A stretch of 62,028 nucleotides of DNA from Paraburkholderia bryophila (GTDB lineage: Bacteria > Pseudomonadota > Gammaproteobacteria > Burkholderiales > Burkholderiaceae), in assembly GCF_003269035.1 (NCBI RefSeq), contig NZ_QLTK01000039.1:1-62028 (forward strand), written 5' to 3'. Of the stretch, positions 36,169 to 44,678 are shown piece after piece (the first letter of the stretch is position 1; every line of letters begins with the position of its first letter). The translations under genes and the position numbers were made by a program. The notes under the pieces were generated by a model. It did no database searches, was not told where the DNA came from, and worked only from the letters and a program-made list of their open reading frames with translations.

Positions 36169-36208
36169 ATGCCGCTTCGAGTTTTGGGCTCGAAGCGGCA
36201 TTTTCGTT
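36169..36208 (+). terminator. Intrinsic terminator after the oxidoreductase gene
   Basis: A perfect 13-bp stem (36169-36181 with 36189-36201, ATGCCGCTTCGAG) around a TTTTGGG loop, followed by TTTCGTTTG. It lies 36 bases after the stop and before the leftward cutC gene. Confidence 0.85.
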
Positions 36209-36272
36209 TGAGTTTGGATTGCAGTTGCGCGCGAGATTACGGCTTTATGCTCATGCGTTCGCGCTCATGCGT

Positions 36273-36962
36273 TCACGTTAGCAATGCCCGGACCTTCGCG
36301 ACTCGATCAGCGTCGACCGGCGCGAGGCCGTTACCGCCCACCCGAACGCCCGAACCGAAATGCACCGCGTCGACTCGCGTTCGGCTCGCAAAGCCGGCGA
36401 TCGCATCCACGGTTAGACCCGCGCCCGCCAACACGGTGCAATGCGAACCCGATGCCTGCTGTACCAACTCGCGGATCGTGGCTTCCGCATTCAGTACCGA
36501 CGCCTGTCCGCCCGACGTCAACACGTTCGTCACTTCAGGGAAACCCAGCAGCACGTCCAGGGACCGGCATAAATCGCGCGTTTCGTCGAACGCCCGGTGG
36601 AAGGTAATGGCCAAACCATCGGCGGCATCGATCGCGCGGGCAAGCGCTTCGCGGTCGATCTCCCCCGCCTCGTTCAGCATGCCGATCACCACACCGTTCG
36701 CAGCCGCCGCCTTGACCGCACGCACGTCGCGCCACATCGCCGCGTAGTCGTCCGCGTCATAAACGAACGAGCGGCTATGCGGCCGCACGATCACGTTCAC
36801 GGGAATATCGACGGCCGCCACCACCGCTTCGATCAGGCCGATGCTCGGCGTCAGACCGCCCTCGCCCATCGCCGTGATGAGTTCGAGACGGTCGGCGCCC
36901 GCTTGCTCGGCAAGGCGCGCATCGGCAACGGTCGTGGCAATGACTTCGAGTAGAACGGACAT
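36273..36962 (-). CDS. cutC: CutC family protein (copper homeostasis-associated)
   Basis: A 229-residue TIM-barrel protein of the CutC family: LLEVIATTVADARLAEQAGADRLELI, GLTPSIGLIEAVV, VNVIVRPHSRSFVYDADD, ITFHRAFDETRD, NVLTSGGQASVL and the C-terminal VHFGSGVR. Historically linked to copper tolerance, although direct copper binding is doubtful and an enzymatic role is possible. It is a short leftward unit; the EAL gene lies upstream on the same strand with a 57-base gap, so the two may be cotranscribed. Confidence 0.9.
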   Translation of the reverse strand: MSVLLEVIATTVADARLAEQAGADRLELITAMGEGGLTPSIGLIEAVVAAVDIPVNVIVRPHSRSFVYDADDYAAMWRDVRAVKAAAANGVVIGMLNEAGEIDREALARAIDAADGLAITFHRAFDETRDLCRSLDVLLGFPEVTNVLTSGGQASVLNAEATIRELVQQASGSHCTVLAGAGLTVDAIAGFASRTRVDAVHFGSGVRVGGNGLAPVDADRVAKVRALLT

Positions 36963-37019
36963 AGGCGCGTCTGAGTGTCGTCGTTGAAAACGACATCATC
37001 GCAGACTGGCTGAGCTGGC

Positions 37020-38288
37020 TTATTCCTCGACCCAATCGATGTCGCCGCACAGCACGCAGGTCTGCTCGCCGACGCGCGTCGCCACCGAAAGCGTCACGCA
37101 CGGCAACGCCTCGTTGATCGACAGATACGGACGCGTTACATGCACACGTTCCGGCGCATTGATCGCGTCGCGGAAATACGGACGACGCAACCAGTTCGCC
37201 CCTTGCGCGTCCGCCAGCGGCAGAAAGCGCGTTTCATGCGCCGCACGATCCGCGCGCAACACGACATTGCGGCCGGCCTGCTTGCCTTTGGCATCGAGCA
37301 GAAAGCAGCGCGCGGCGTGATCGAGCGCGAGGAAATTCCAGCACACTTCTTCGAGCGGTTCACCGGCCGCCAGCCGCTCGGCCGCGCGTTCGAAGGCCCG
37401 CAGATACGGCACGAGACGGCTCGCGCTGCGGCGCTCGCGCGCTTCGGTCTGATCGCGATAGCGTTCGGTGAGTTCGCTGATGCACTCGGCGGCATGCGCC
37501 GCATCGGCTGCGGCCGGATTTGGCCGGCCGAAGAAAAAGCCCTGCACGAAGTCCGCGTTGCAGGCGAGCGCCATCTGCGCTTCGTGCTCGGTTTCCACGC
37601 CTTCGATCAGCACCAGTTTGCCCGCTTCGTGCAGCAGCGCGACGAGCCCCGGCAGAATCGTCGCCATATCCGCGCGATGCGCGGCGTGCGACAGCATGAT
37701 GCGATCGAGCTTGACGATATCGGGATTCAACTGCCAGATCCGTTCGACGTTCGAATGCCCCGCGCCGAAATCGTCGAGCGCGATCAGGAAGCCGCGCTCG
37801 CGGAATTGACGCACGGCATCGGCCAGACGTTCGAGGTCTTCCGCGCGATGCTCGAGCACTTCGAGCACGATGCGCCGTGGCGGCAGATCGAGGCGCTTGA
37901 GCGTGGCCAGCAACGCGGCCGACAGATACGGATCGGTGAGCGCGCCCGGATGCACGTTCAGGAACAGCCATTCGCGCTCGGCGCCGAGCACCTTGAAGTT
38001 CTCCAGATGCAGGGTCTGCGCAAGCCGGTCCACTTGCAGCACGTCGCCCAGACGAGCGGCCTCGCCGAATACGTCGAGCGGCGACACGGGGCGGTCGAGC
38101 GCGTCGTGCGCGCGCAGCAGTCCCTCGTAGCCGACCGCCCGCATATGCGACAGGCTGAAAATCGGTTGAAACACGCTGGTCAGCGTCAGTTCGCCATGCT
38201 GAACCGAATAGCGTTCGAGCCCCGACGTCACTTCGACGTCGAAGCCATGCGGCACGCTGGCCGTTCTTTCCTGTTGCGCAATCGTCAT
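37020..38288 (-). CDS. EAL-domain cyclic-di-GMP phosphodiesterase with C-terminal sensor domain
   Basis: A 422-residue soluble protein. Residues about 30-270 are an EAL domain with signature YEGLLRA, FLNVHPGAL, EVLEHRAE, IALDDFGAGHSNVERIW, KLDRIML and LIEGVETEHEA, so the catalytic Glu, metal and Lys positions are present. Residues about 290-422 form a PDC/Cache-like domain (YLRAFERAAERLAAGEPLEEVCWNFLALDHAARCFLLDAKGKQAGRNV and FRDAINAPERVHVTRPYLS), a regulatory input seen in YkuI-type phosphodiesterases. It would hydrolyse c-di-GMP. cutC follows on the same strand. Confidence 0.87.
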   Translation of the reverse strand: MTIAQQERTASVPHGFDVEVTSGLERYSVQHGELTLTSVFQPIFSLSHMRAVGYEGLLRAHDALDRPVSPLDVFGEAARLGDVLQVDRLAQTLHLENFKVLGAEREWLFLNVHPGALTDPYLSAALLATLKRLDLPPRRIVLEVLEHRAEDLERLADAVRQFRERGFLIALDDFGAGHSNVERIWQLNPDIVKLDRIMLSHAAHRADMATILPGLVALLHEAGKLVLIEGVETEHEAQMALACNADFVQGFFFGRPNPAAADAAHAAECISELTERYRDQTEARERRSASRLVPYLRAFERAAERLAAGEPLEEVCWNFLALDHAARCFLLDAKGKQAGRNVVLRADRAAHETRFLPLADAQGANWLRRPYFRDAINAPERVHVTRPYLSINEALPCVTLSVATRVGEQTCVLCGDIDWVEE

Positions 38289-38711
38289 GCAATCCTCTCA
38301 CGCGAGAGCCGGGCCGGTCCGAACGCGGAAGCGAACAACGGCGGCGCCAATTCTCAAAATGTGCGTCATCGATATCTCTTAAGCAAGCTCCATGCGCACG
38401 CTGGCGCACATTCGAATGAAGTTTGCATCGGAGATTGCACGGCGCAAGGGCCAATGCGCCGCACGCGGGCGCAGCGCGCACCGTTTCGGTGCGTAGGGCG
38501 ATTGCCACGCATTGGGACGGGCGGTGAGCTAACGCTTGGCCCCGATGCCGGGCTCGCAGGAAGGCGCGAGCTCATCGGGCTAAACTTCGCGGGATAAACT
38601 CCGTGGGCTAAGCTTCGCGGGCGACACGTCGCCGCCGCGTCGTTGCAAAGCCGACGCGACGGCGTCGCCCCTCTCTCAAGTCACCCCTGTCATCTCCCCA
38701 GAAACAGACCG
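38289..38711. other. Divergent intergenic region with 14-bp tandem repeat
   Basis: No gene is supported between the leftward EAL gene and the rightward antiporter. At 38579-38620 three imperfect 14-bp units stand head to tail (GCTAAACTTCGCGG, GATAAACTCCGTGG, GCTAAGCTTCGCGG). Several GC-rich inverted segments surround it (for example around 38625-38668, CGACACGTCGCCGCCGCGTCG split). Promoters for both genes should lie here but I cannot assign hexamers. Confidence 0.5.
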
Positions 38712-40367
38712 ATGGACATTGTCTTTACCGTATTGATTCTTCTGCTGGCCGTCTCCGCGTCGGGCATCGTCACCCGTTTGCTGCCGTTCGCTTTGCCGCT
38801 GCCGCTCGTGCAGATCGCGATCGGCGCCATGCTCGCCTGGCCGAAACTCGGACTGCACGTCACGTTCGATCCGGACATCTTCATGATGCTGTTCATCCCG
38901 CCGCTGCTGTTCGCGGATGGCTGGCGCATTCCGAAACGCGAGCTGTTCATGGCGCGCCGCTCGATCCTGATGCTCGCGCTCGGCCTCGTTTTCATGACGG
39001 TGCTGGTGGTCGGCTATTTCGTGCATGCGCTGGTGCCGGCGATTTCGCTGCCGGTCGCGTTCGCGCTCGCCGCCGTGTTGTCGCCGACCGATGCGGTGGC
39101 GTTGTCCGGCATCGTCGGCAAGGGCAAGATTCCTGGCCGGCTGATGCATATCCTCGAAGGCGAAGCGTTGATGAACGACGCGTCCGGTCTCGTCGCACTG
39201 AAGTTCGCGATCGCCGCCGCGCTGACCGGCGTGTTCTCGCTGCGCGACGCGTCGATCAGCTTCGTGATCATCGCCGCCGGTGGGCTTGCGACGGGCGCCG
39301 CGGTGAGCTGGCTGTTCAGCTTCGTGTCGGCGCATTTTCTGAGTCTCAACGAAGAAGGCGATCCGGCGCCCGGCGTCGTGATGACCTTGCTGATTCCGTT
39401 CGCCGCCTATCTGATCGCCGAGCGTTTCGAGTTGTCCGGCATTCTGTCCGCGGTCGCAGCCGGCATGATGATGAACTACGCAAGCATTGCGAACGCGGGG
39501 CCGGTGTCGTCGCGAGTGCGCTCGAACAGTACGTGGACCATGATCGAGTTCGTCTTCAACGGCATGGTGTTCATTCTGCTGGGGCTGCAGTTTCCGCACA
39601 TACTCGGCCGCGCGCTGCTCGACGCGCACGAAACCAGCAACGCCCAGGTCGGCCTGCTGATCGGTTACATCGCAGCGGTCGCGCTGGCGCTCTACGCAAT
39701 GCGCTTCGTGTGGGTGTGGCTGCTGCGCTGGTTCGCGAGCCGTGGCGCAACGAAGCGCGGCGTGGCGAACGCGGTGCCGGGTTTGCGCACGGTCACGGTG
39801 ACGACCGTGGCCGGCGTGCGCGGCGCGGTGACGCTGGCGGGTGTGTTGTCGTTGCCGGAAATGCTGCCGGACGGCGCGCCGCTGCCGGGCCGCGATCTGG
39901 CGGTTTTCATCGCGTCGGGCGTGATTCTGGTGTCGCTGCTGGTGGCGGTCGTGGCACTGCCGTTGTTGTTGCGCGGCTGGCGCAAGGGTCGCGATCCGCA
40001 TGCGGCCGAAGAAGCACTCGCCCGCACGATGGCCGCGCAAGCCGCGATTCGCGCGATCGACGTGATGCACGATAAAGAATGTGCCGGTCTGGAAGAATCG
40101 GCCTCGGCCTACGCGGCGGATGTCACCGCACGGGTGATGGATTTGTATCGGCGCCGGCTCGCCACGCTCGACGACGAACAGGAGCCGCGCGAGCTGGCGC
40201 GCCTCGCCGATGCGCTGGAGTTCCGAATGAAGCTCGCTGCGATGCGCGCCGAACGCAAGACCTTGCTGGCGCTACGCAATAGTCAGCAGATCAACGACGA
40301 GACGTTGAACAAGCTGATGCGCGAGGTGGATCTGTCGGAGACGGCGCTAACCGCGCGCAAGAAATAA
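38712..40367 (+). CDS. CPA1-type Na+/H+ antiporter (NhaP/YjcE-like)
   Basis: A 551-residue monovalent cation/proton antiporter. About twelve hydrophobic segments occupy residues 1-420, including FIPPLLFADGWRIP, AVLSPTDAVALSGI (the conserved DPTDA-like motif) and GEALMNDASGLVALKFAIAA, whose ND pair is the ion-binding site of the CPA1 family. A hydrophilic helical C-terminal tail of about 130 residues follows. Start ATG 38712 begins directly with the first membrane segment; the frame is open from 38643 but that stretch is not protein-like. It would contribute to pH and sodium homeostasis. Confidence 0.9.
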   Translation: MDIVFTVLILLLAVSASGIVTRLLPFALPLPLVQIAIGAMLAWPKLGLHVTFDPDIFMMLFIPPLLFADGWRIPKRELFMARRSILMLALGLVFMTVLVVGYFVHALVPAISLPVAFALAAVLSPTDAVALSGIVGKGKIPGRLMHILEGEALMNDASGLVALKFAIAAALTGVFSLRDASISFVIIAAGGLATGAAVSWLFSFVSAHFLSLNEEGDPAPGVVMTLLIPFAAYLIAERFELSGILSAVAAGMMMNYASIANAGPVSSRVRSNSTWTMIEFVFNGMVFILLGLQFPHILGRALLDAHETSNAQVGLLIGYIAAVALALYAMRFVWVWLLRWFASRGATKRGVANAVPGLRTVTVTTVAGVRGAVTLAGVLSLPEMLPDGAPLPGRDLAVFIASGVILVSLLVAVVALPLLLRGWRKGRDPHAAEEALARTMAAQAAIRAIDVMHDKECAGLEESASAYAADVTARVMDLYRRRLATLDDEQEPRELARLADALEFRMKLAAMRAERKTLLALRNSQQINDETLNKLMREVDLSETALTARKK

Positions 40368-40383
40368 AGCCGCATTTGCCATC

Positions 40384-40427
40384 GCGGCGGCGTTGGTCTG
40401 GAGACCGCTTTAAACCAACGTCGCCGC
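40384..40427. terminator. Inverted repeat between convergent antiporter and permease genes
   Basis: GCGGCGGCGTTGGT (40384-40397) pairs with ACCAACGTCGCCGC (40414-40427) over 14 positions including one G-U, around a 16-base loop. There is no T-run. Its place between two convergent stops suggests a shared terminator or a barrier to transcription. Confidence 0.45.
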
Positions 40428-40461
40428 CGGGACCGCACTTAGCGCCGGTCTAAAACTCGTT

Positions 40462-41769
40462 TCACGCGAGCGGCCCTTGCGCCGCTTTCCTACGCAGCAG
40501 CGCGTACAGAATGATCGCGCCGAAGGTCGCGGTACCGATCCCGCCGAGCCCGAATCCGCCGAGCTTCAACGAGAAATCGCCCGCGCCCAGCACGAGCGTC
40601 ACCGCGGCCACGATCAGGTTGCGGTTGTCGGAGAAGTCCACCTTGTTGACGACCCAGATGCGCGCGCCGGTCACGGCAATCAGCCCGAACACGACGATCG
40701 ACACGCCGCCCAGCACCGGCCCCGGAATGGTTTGAATCACCGCGCCGAACTTCGGCGAGAAACCCAGCACCAGCGCGATCAAGGCCGCGATCACGAACAC
40801 CAGCGTCGAATAGATTTTGGTGACGGCCATCACGCCGATGTTTTCGGCGTACGTCGTCACACCGGTGCCGCCGGCGAAGCCCGACACGATGGTCGCGAGC
40901 CCGTCGCCGAGAAACGCGCGGCCGACATAGGCGTCCAGGTTCTGGCCGGTCATGGCGCTGACGGCCTTGATATGGCCGAGATTTTCCGCGACGAGAATCA
41001 CCGCGATCGGCGCGAGCAAGGTCATCGCCTGCACGTTGAAGACCGGCGCCGTGAAATGCGGCATGCCGAACCACGCGGCGTTCGCGACGATCGCGAAATC
41101 GATCGGCTTGCCCATGCCAAGGCCGTTAGTGACGATCGCGTAAATCACATAGGCCATCAGCAGGCCGACGAGAATCAGCAGACGCTGCAGCATGCCGCGC
41201 GCGAACACCGCCACCGCGCCGACGCACAGCACGGTGACCAGCGCCATCCACGATTCGAAGTTGCTGCCGCTCACGCCGTGTACCGCGATCGGCGCGAGAT
41301 TCAGACCGATCACACAGACGATCGCCCCCGTCACGACCGGCGGCATCAGCGTTTCGATCCAGCGCGTGCCGACCGCCGACACGATCAGCCCGATGATCGC
41401 GTATACCACCCCGCACGCGATGATCCCGCCCAGCGCCACCGGAATATTCAGATTCGGACCGTGACCGCCGTAGCCCGTCACCGCGATCACCAGACCGATG
41501 AACGCGAAGCTCGAACCGAGGTAGCTCGGCACGCGGCCGCCCACCAGCACGAAGAACAGCAGCGTGCCGACGCCCGACATGAAGATGCAGAGGTTCGGAT
41601 CGAAGCCCATCAGCAGCGGCGCGAGCACGGTCGAACCGAACATGGCGACGACGTGCTGCACGCCCATCGCAACCATTTGCGGCCACGCGAGCCGTTCGTC
41701 GGTGCCGACGATGCGGCCTTCGGCGCCGGCAGACTGGCGGCGCCAGCGGGGAAAATAGGAATCGGCCAT
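40462..41769 (-). CDS. Uracil/xanthine permease family (NCS2) transporter
   Basis: A 435-residue nucleobase:cation symporter-2 protein with about 14 membrane segments. Family hallmarks are QHVVAMFGSTVLAPLLMGFDPN, the VAENLGHIKAVSAMTGQNLD segment (the conserved Glu of the substrate site), GDGLATIVSGFAGGTGVTTYAENIG and PVLGGVSIVVFGLIA. This is the UraA/RutG-like branch, so uracil or another pyrimidine is the likely substrate, with xanthine as an alternative. ATG 41769 is chosen because AGGAGAA precedes it with proper spacing; the frame extends to 41814. Confidence 0.9.
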   Translation of the reverse strand: MADSYFPRWRRQSAGAEGRIVGTDERLAWPQMVAMGVQHVVAMFGSTVLAPLLMGFDPNLCIFMSGVGTLLFFVLVGGRVPSYLGSSFAFIGLVIAVTGYGGHGPNLNIPVALGGIIACGVVYAIIGLIVSAVGTRWIETLMPPVVTGAIVCVIGLNLAPIAVHGVSGSNFESWMALVTVLCVGAVAVFARGMLQRLLILVGLLMAYVIYAIVTNGLGMGKPIDFAIVANAAWFGMPHFTAPVFNVQAMTLLAPIAVILVAENLGHIKAVSAMTGQNLDAYVGRAFLGDGLATIVSGFAGGTGVTTYAENIGVMAVTKIYSTLVFVIAALIALVLGFSPKFGAVIQTIPGPVLGGVSIVVFGLIAVTGARIWVVNKVDFSDNRNLIVAAVTLVLGAGDFSLKLGGFGLGGIGTATFGAIILYALLRRKAAQGPLA

Positions 41770-41973
41770 GGCGGGGGTTCTCCTCTGTTCGGCGTGTTTT
41801 ATCGTGGACGGCACGGAACGAGTCGCCGCCGCTCAAGAATCAGGCGCGAGTGTACGGAGTGCCAATGGGCCTGGCAAGGGTGGTTAAACACGTGGCTTTC
41901 ACTAACGTGCGAGCGCGCTGCGAGCCGCGATGCACACGGCGCTGGCGGCTCAGGCGGCGCGCACGAATGCCCC

Positions 41974-43539
41974 TCAGGCGGCGCGCGCTTCGAGCGAGAA
42001 CACCGTCACGGCCGTTTGCAGTTGCCGCGCCTGATCCGCCATCGACGCCGCCGCGGCCGCCGCCTGCTCGACGAGTGCGGCGTTCTGCTGGGTCACGTCG
42101 TCCATCTGCGCGACCGCGCGGTTGACTTCCTCGATGCCGGTGCTCTGCTCCTGCGATGCCGACGAAATCTCGCCCATGATGTCGGTCACGCGCTTCACCG
42201 CGTGCGTGACTTCGGCCATGGTCTGGCCGGCGCGCTCGGCGAGTTCGGCACCGCTGCCCACGCGTGCCGTGGAGCTTTCGATCAGCTCCTTGATCTCCTT
42301 GGCGGACACCGCGCTGCGCTGCGCGAGCGAACGCACTTCGCCCGCCACTACCGCGAAGCCGCGCCCCTGCTCGCCGGCGCGTGCAGCTTCGACCGCGGCG
42401 TTCAACGCAAGAATGTTGGTCTGGAATGCAATCCCTTCGATCACCGCGATGATGTCGGTCATGCGCTTCGATCCGGCCGCCAGCTCGCGCATGGTCTCGA
42501 CCACGTCGCCCACCAGGCTGCTGCCGCGCGCCGCGACTTCCGACGCGCCATGCGCCACGCCGCCCGCCTGCTGTGCGTTCTCGGCGTTCATCTTCACCGT
42601 CGACGTGAGTTCCTGCATGCTCGACGCGGTTTCCTGCAAGGCGGCGGCCTGCTCTTCGGTGCGTTGCGACAGATCGGTATTGCCCTGCGCGATCTCGCCC
42701 GACGCCATCAGGATCGACTCGCTCGATTCGCTGATGCCCGAGACGATGCCCGCCAGCCGCTCGCGCATGTTGCGCAGCGCGAACAGCATGCTGGTCGTGT
42801 CGCCGGCGCGGGTGTCGACGCGTACGCTCAGGTCGCCGCCGGCGATCCGGTTGGCAATCTGCATCGCGTAGTCCGGCTCGCCGCCGAGCTGACGCGCCAG
42901 ACGGCGGGCGATCAGTGTGGCGAGCAGCATGCCCACCACGATCGCACCCAGCACCAGCACGCTCATCACGATCCGCATGTGCTGGTAGTCGTCGCTCGCT
43001 TCCTGCTGCGCTTCGTTGGCTTGCTGACGGCGGTAATCGATCAATGCCGTGATGCGGTCACGCAGTGCTTCGCTGGCGGCAATCGCGCGACGCACGAGTT
43101 CGTTGTTGTCGACGCCTGCGGGAATCGGCTCGAGCCCGATCTGCTGATGCACGATGCCTTCCCACACCGCCGATTCGCGCAGCACGCCGTCGAACATCTC
43201 CTGACCCTTGCCGGTGCCGATGGTCTTGCGATATTCGTCGTAGGCACTGTGCATGGTCTTCAGCGACGCGACGATGCCATCCTTGAGCTTTTGACGACCG
43301 GCGTCGTCGGTGGCATAGCCGAGGTTCGCCGCGGCCAGATCGGAATCGATCTTGTGGCGATTGGCTTCTTCCATCCAGTAGAGACCGTTCATATGTTTGT
43401 CGCCGATCACGGTCGTGATGTCATGCATCGACGACAACGTGCTCAGCGCCGTCGCGCCGATCACGACGCAAAAGCCGATCACGAGGGCGAACGCCAGCAA
43501 CAGTTTGCGGAATACGGTCATGCGGTCGAACCACTTCAT
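41974..43539 (-). CDS. Methyl-accepting chemotaxis protein
   Basis: A 521-residue chemoreceptor. First membrane helix about residues 12-32, a periplasmic four-helix-bundle-type sensor domain to about residue 190, second helix MSVLVLGAIVVGMLLATLIA, then HAMP and the MA signalling domain with the hairpin tip motif IEGIAFQTNILALNAAVEAARAGEQGRGFAVVAGEVRSLAQRS (residues about 390-430). Ligand is unknown. It ends EARAA, without a CheR-binding pentapeptide. A second receptor with a closely similar signalling domain lies at 50052-51797. Confidence 0.93.
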   Translation of the reverse strand: MKWFDRMTVFRKLLLAFALVIGFCVVIGATALSTLSSMHDITTVIGDKHMNGLYWMEEANRHKIDSDLAAANLGYATDDAGRQKLKDGIVASLKTMHSAYDEYRKTIGTGKGQEMFDGVLRESAVWEGIVHQQIGLEPIPAGVDNNELVRRAIAASEALRDRITALIDYRRQQANEAQQEASDDYQHMRIVMSVLVLGAIVVGMLLATLIARRLARQLGGEPDYAMQIANRIAGGDLSVRVDTRAGDTTSMLFALRNMRERLAGIVSGISESSESILMASGEIAQGNTDLSQRTEEQAAALQETASSMQELTSTVKMNAENAQQAGGVAHGASEVAARGSSLVGDVVETMRELAAGSKRMTDIIAVIEGIAFQTNILALNAAVEAARAGEQGRGFAVVAGEVRSLAQRSAVSAKEIKELIESSTARVGSGAELAERAGQTMAEVTHAVKRVTDIMGEISSASQEQSTGIEEVNRAVAQMDDVTQQNAALVEQAAAAAASMADQARQLQTAVTVFSLEARAA

Positions 43540-43914
43540 CTCATCATCCCTTCACAAGGTCTCGACAGGCTGTTTCGCCATCGCGCCGTCACGCCCCGTT
43601 CGAATTCAGTCGGGTACGTAGCGACGCTCCTTCTCCTTTACGGCTGTCATGACGGAGTCTTGATCGGACAAATGGCAGGAATAACGGGGAAAGGATGATG
43701 TAAGCGAGGGGTGTCGAGCGGGGCCGGATCGCGGCGCCATGCCTGTACGGCCGCAAGCCAGAACGGCGTTTGGGACTTGTCCGATGTATTGGGGTAAACC
43801 GGTCTCTTACACTGCGTTTGCTGCGTTCACCCCCATGAACTGCATGCGATGTTGTAACTCTCCGACTTGCCGCTCACGCTTCCCCGGCGTGAGCGGCTTT
43901 TTTTCGTCTGGCGC
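43540..43914 (+). other. Intergenic region with orphan terminator, possible small RNA
   Basis: No protein gene is supported in the 375 bases between the leftward chemoreceptor start and the end of the leftward DUF2239 gene. A strong rightward terminator ends at about 43904, yet the nearest rightward gene upstream stops at 40367. A transcript of perhaps 100-200 bases starting within about 43690-43800 would account for it. No promoter could be assigned with confidence; TTGTCC (43776-43781) is the only -35-like hexamer I noted. Confidence 0.4.
43869..43905 (+). terminator. Strong rightward intrinsic terminator without upstream gene
   Basis: A perfect 11-bp stem GCCGCTCACGC (43869-43879) with 43887-43897 around the loop TTCCCCG, followed by seven T and CG. 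On the leftward strand no T-run follows, so it does not serve the DUF2239 gene that ends at 43915. Confidence 0.85.
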
Positions 43915-44544
43915 TTATTCGCTCGCGGCGAAAGCGCTTTCGGCGAGCCGCAACACGTGAGCGCCTACGTCGTCCGGCCAGGCCGCGACGATCGCCGCGA
44001 ATCGCGGCCGGTCGTTCGCGTAGAGCGCGCGCGTGGCCTCTTCGTAGTCCGGCAGATTGCCGGTCAGCGCGGTCATGAAGCGATACACGGACTCCTGCGC
44101 CGCGCGTCGCCGGTCCTTGTCCTCACTTGCGCTGCGCGCCGCCTCGACCAGCTTGCGCAGCGCCACCGACGCGCCGCCGGATTGTCCGTTCAGCCAGTCC
44201 CAGTGACGCGGCAGCAAGGTGACCTCGCGGGCCACGACGCCGAGTTTGGGCCGGCCGCGGCCGCGCGGCGTGTCGTCCTGCTTTGCAGTGGCGGGTTCGG
44301 CGGCCGCTTCGGAGGCTGCTTCACTGTCTCCCGGCTGGCCAACCAGCCGCGCCACGATCTCCTCCGACGTCCCGCGCAGATCGAATTCCACCGGCTGACT
44401 CGTGATGTCGTCGAAGATCAGCACGGGCGCCTGTTCGCCGCGTGCGAGCACTGCTTTGACCGCCAATGCGACGTCCGGCAGCGAACCCGAGGCGATTCGG
44501 CGATGGCCTTCAAAGGCGGTGCAAGTGGAGATAGACGAGGTCAC
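43915..44544 (-). CDS. DUF2239 family protein
   Basis: A 209-residue protein of the DUF2239 family, recognised by the opening CTAFEGHRRIASGSLPDVALAVK, the VLIFDDITSQPVEFDLRG segment, a GRGRPKLGVVAREVTLLPRHWDWLNGQSGGASVALRKLVEAAR middle part with an AT-hook-like GRGRPK, and VYRFMTALTGNLPDYEEATRALYAND. Function is unknown. The GTG start at 44544 has CAGGAG upstream. Monocistronic as far as can be seen; the diguanylate cyclase gene lies upstream on the same strand. Confidence 0.85.
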   Translation of the reverse strand: MTSSISTCTAFEGHRRIASGSLPDVALAVKAVLARGEQAPVLIFDDITSQPVEFDLRGTSEEIVARLVGQPGDSEAASEAAAEPATAKQDDTPRGRGRPKLGVVAREVTLLPRHWDWLNGQSGGASVALRKLVEAARSASEDKDRRRAAQESVYRFMTALTGNLPDYEEATRALYANDRPRFAAIVAAWPDDVGAHVLRLAESAFAASE

Positions 44545-44678
44545 GGCAAACTCCTGATAGAAGATTTTGCCGAATTATACCCGGATGAAATTGAAGTGCA
44601 ATATATTACCCGGGCCAAATTCAAAACGACCGCGCTAGCCTGCGATGACGGCGCGCGCTTCAGGTCGCCGTTGCCGCC

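Noticed and set aside
32540..36169. A 1209-codon leftward open frame
   Set aside because: It is exactly antisense to the indolepyruvate oxidoreductase gene; its Arg/His/Ala-rich translation shows no domain and results from GC bias at third codon positions.
36169..36747. A 192-codon rightward frame over cutC
   Set aside because: It starts inside the terminator hairpin and is antisense to cutC.
40477..43698. A 1073-codon rightward open frame
   Set aside because: It is antisense to the permease and chemoreceptor genes and crosses their intergenic region; the translation is His/Arg-rich without structure.
43739..43960. A 73-codon rightward frame in the possible small-RNA region
   Set aside because: It runs through the intrinsic terminator and into the DUF2239 gene, so it cannot be a normal gene.
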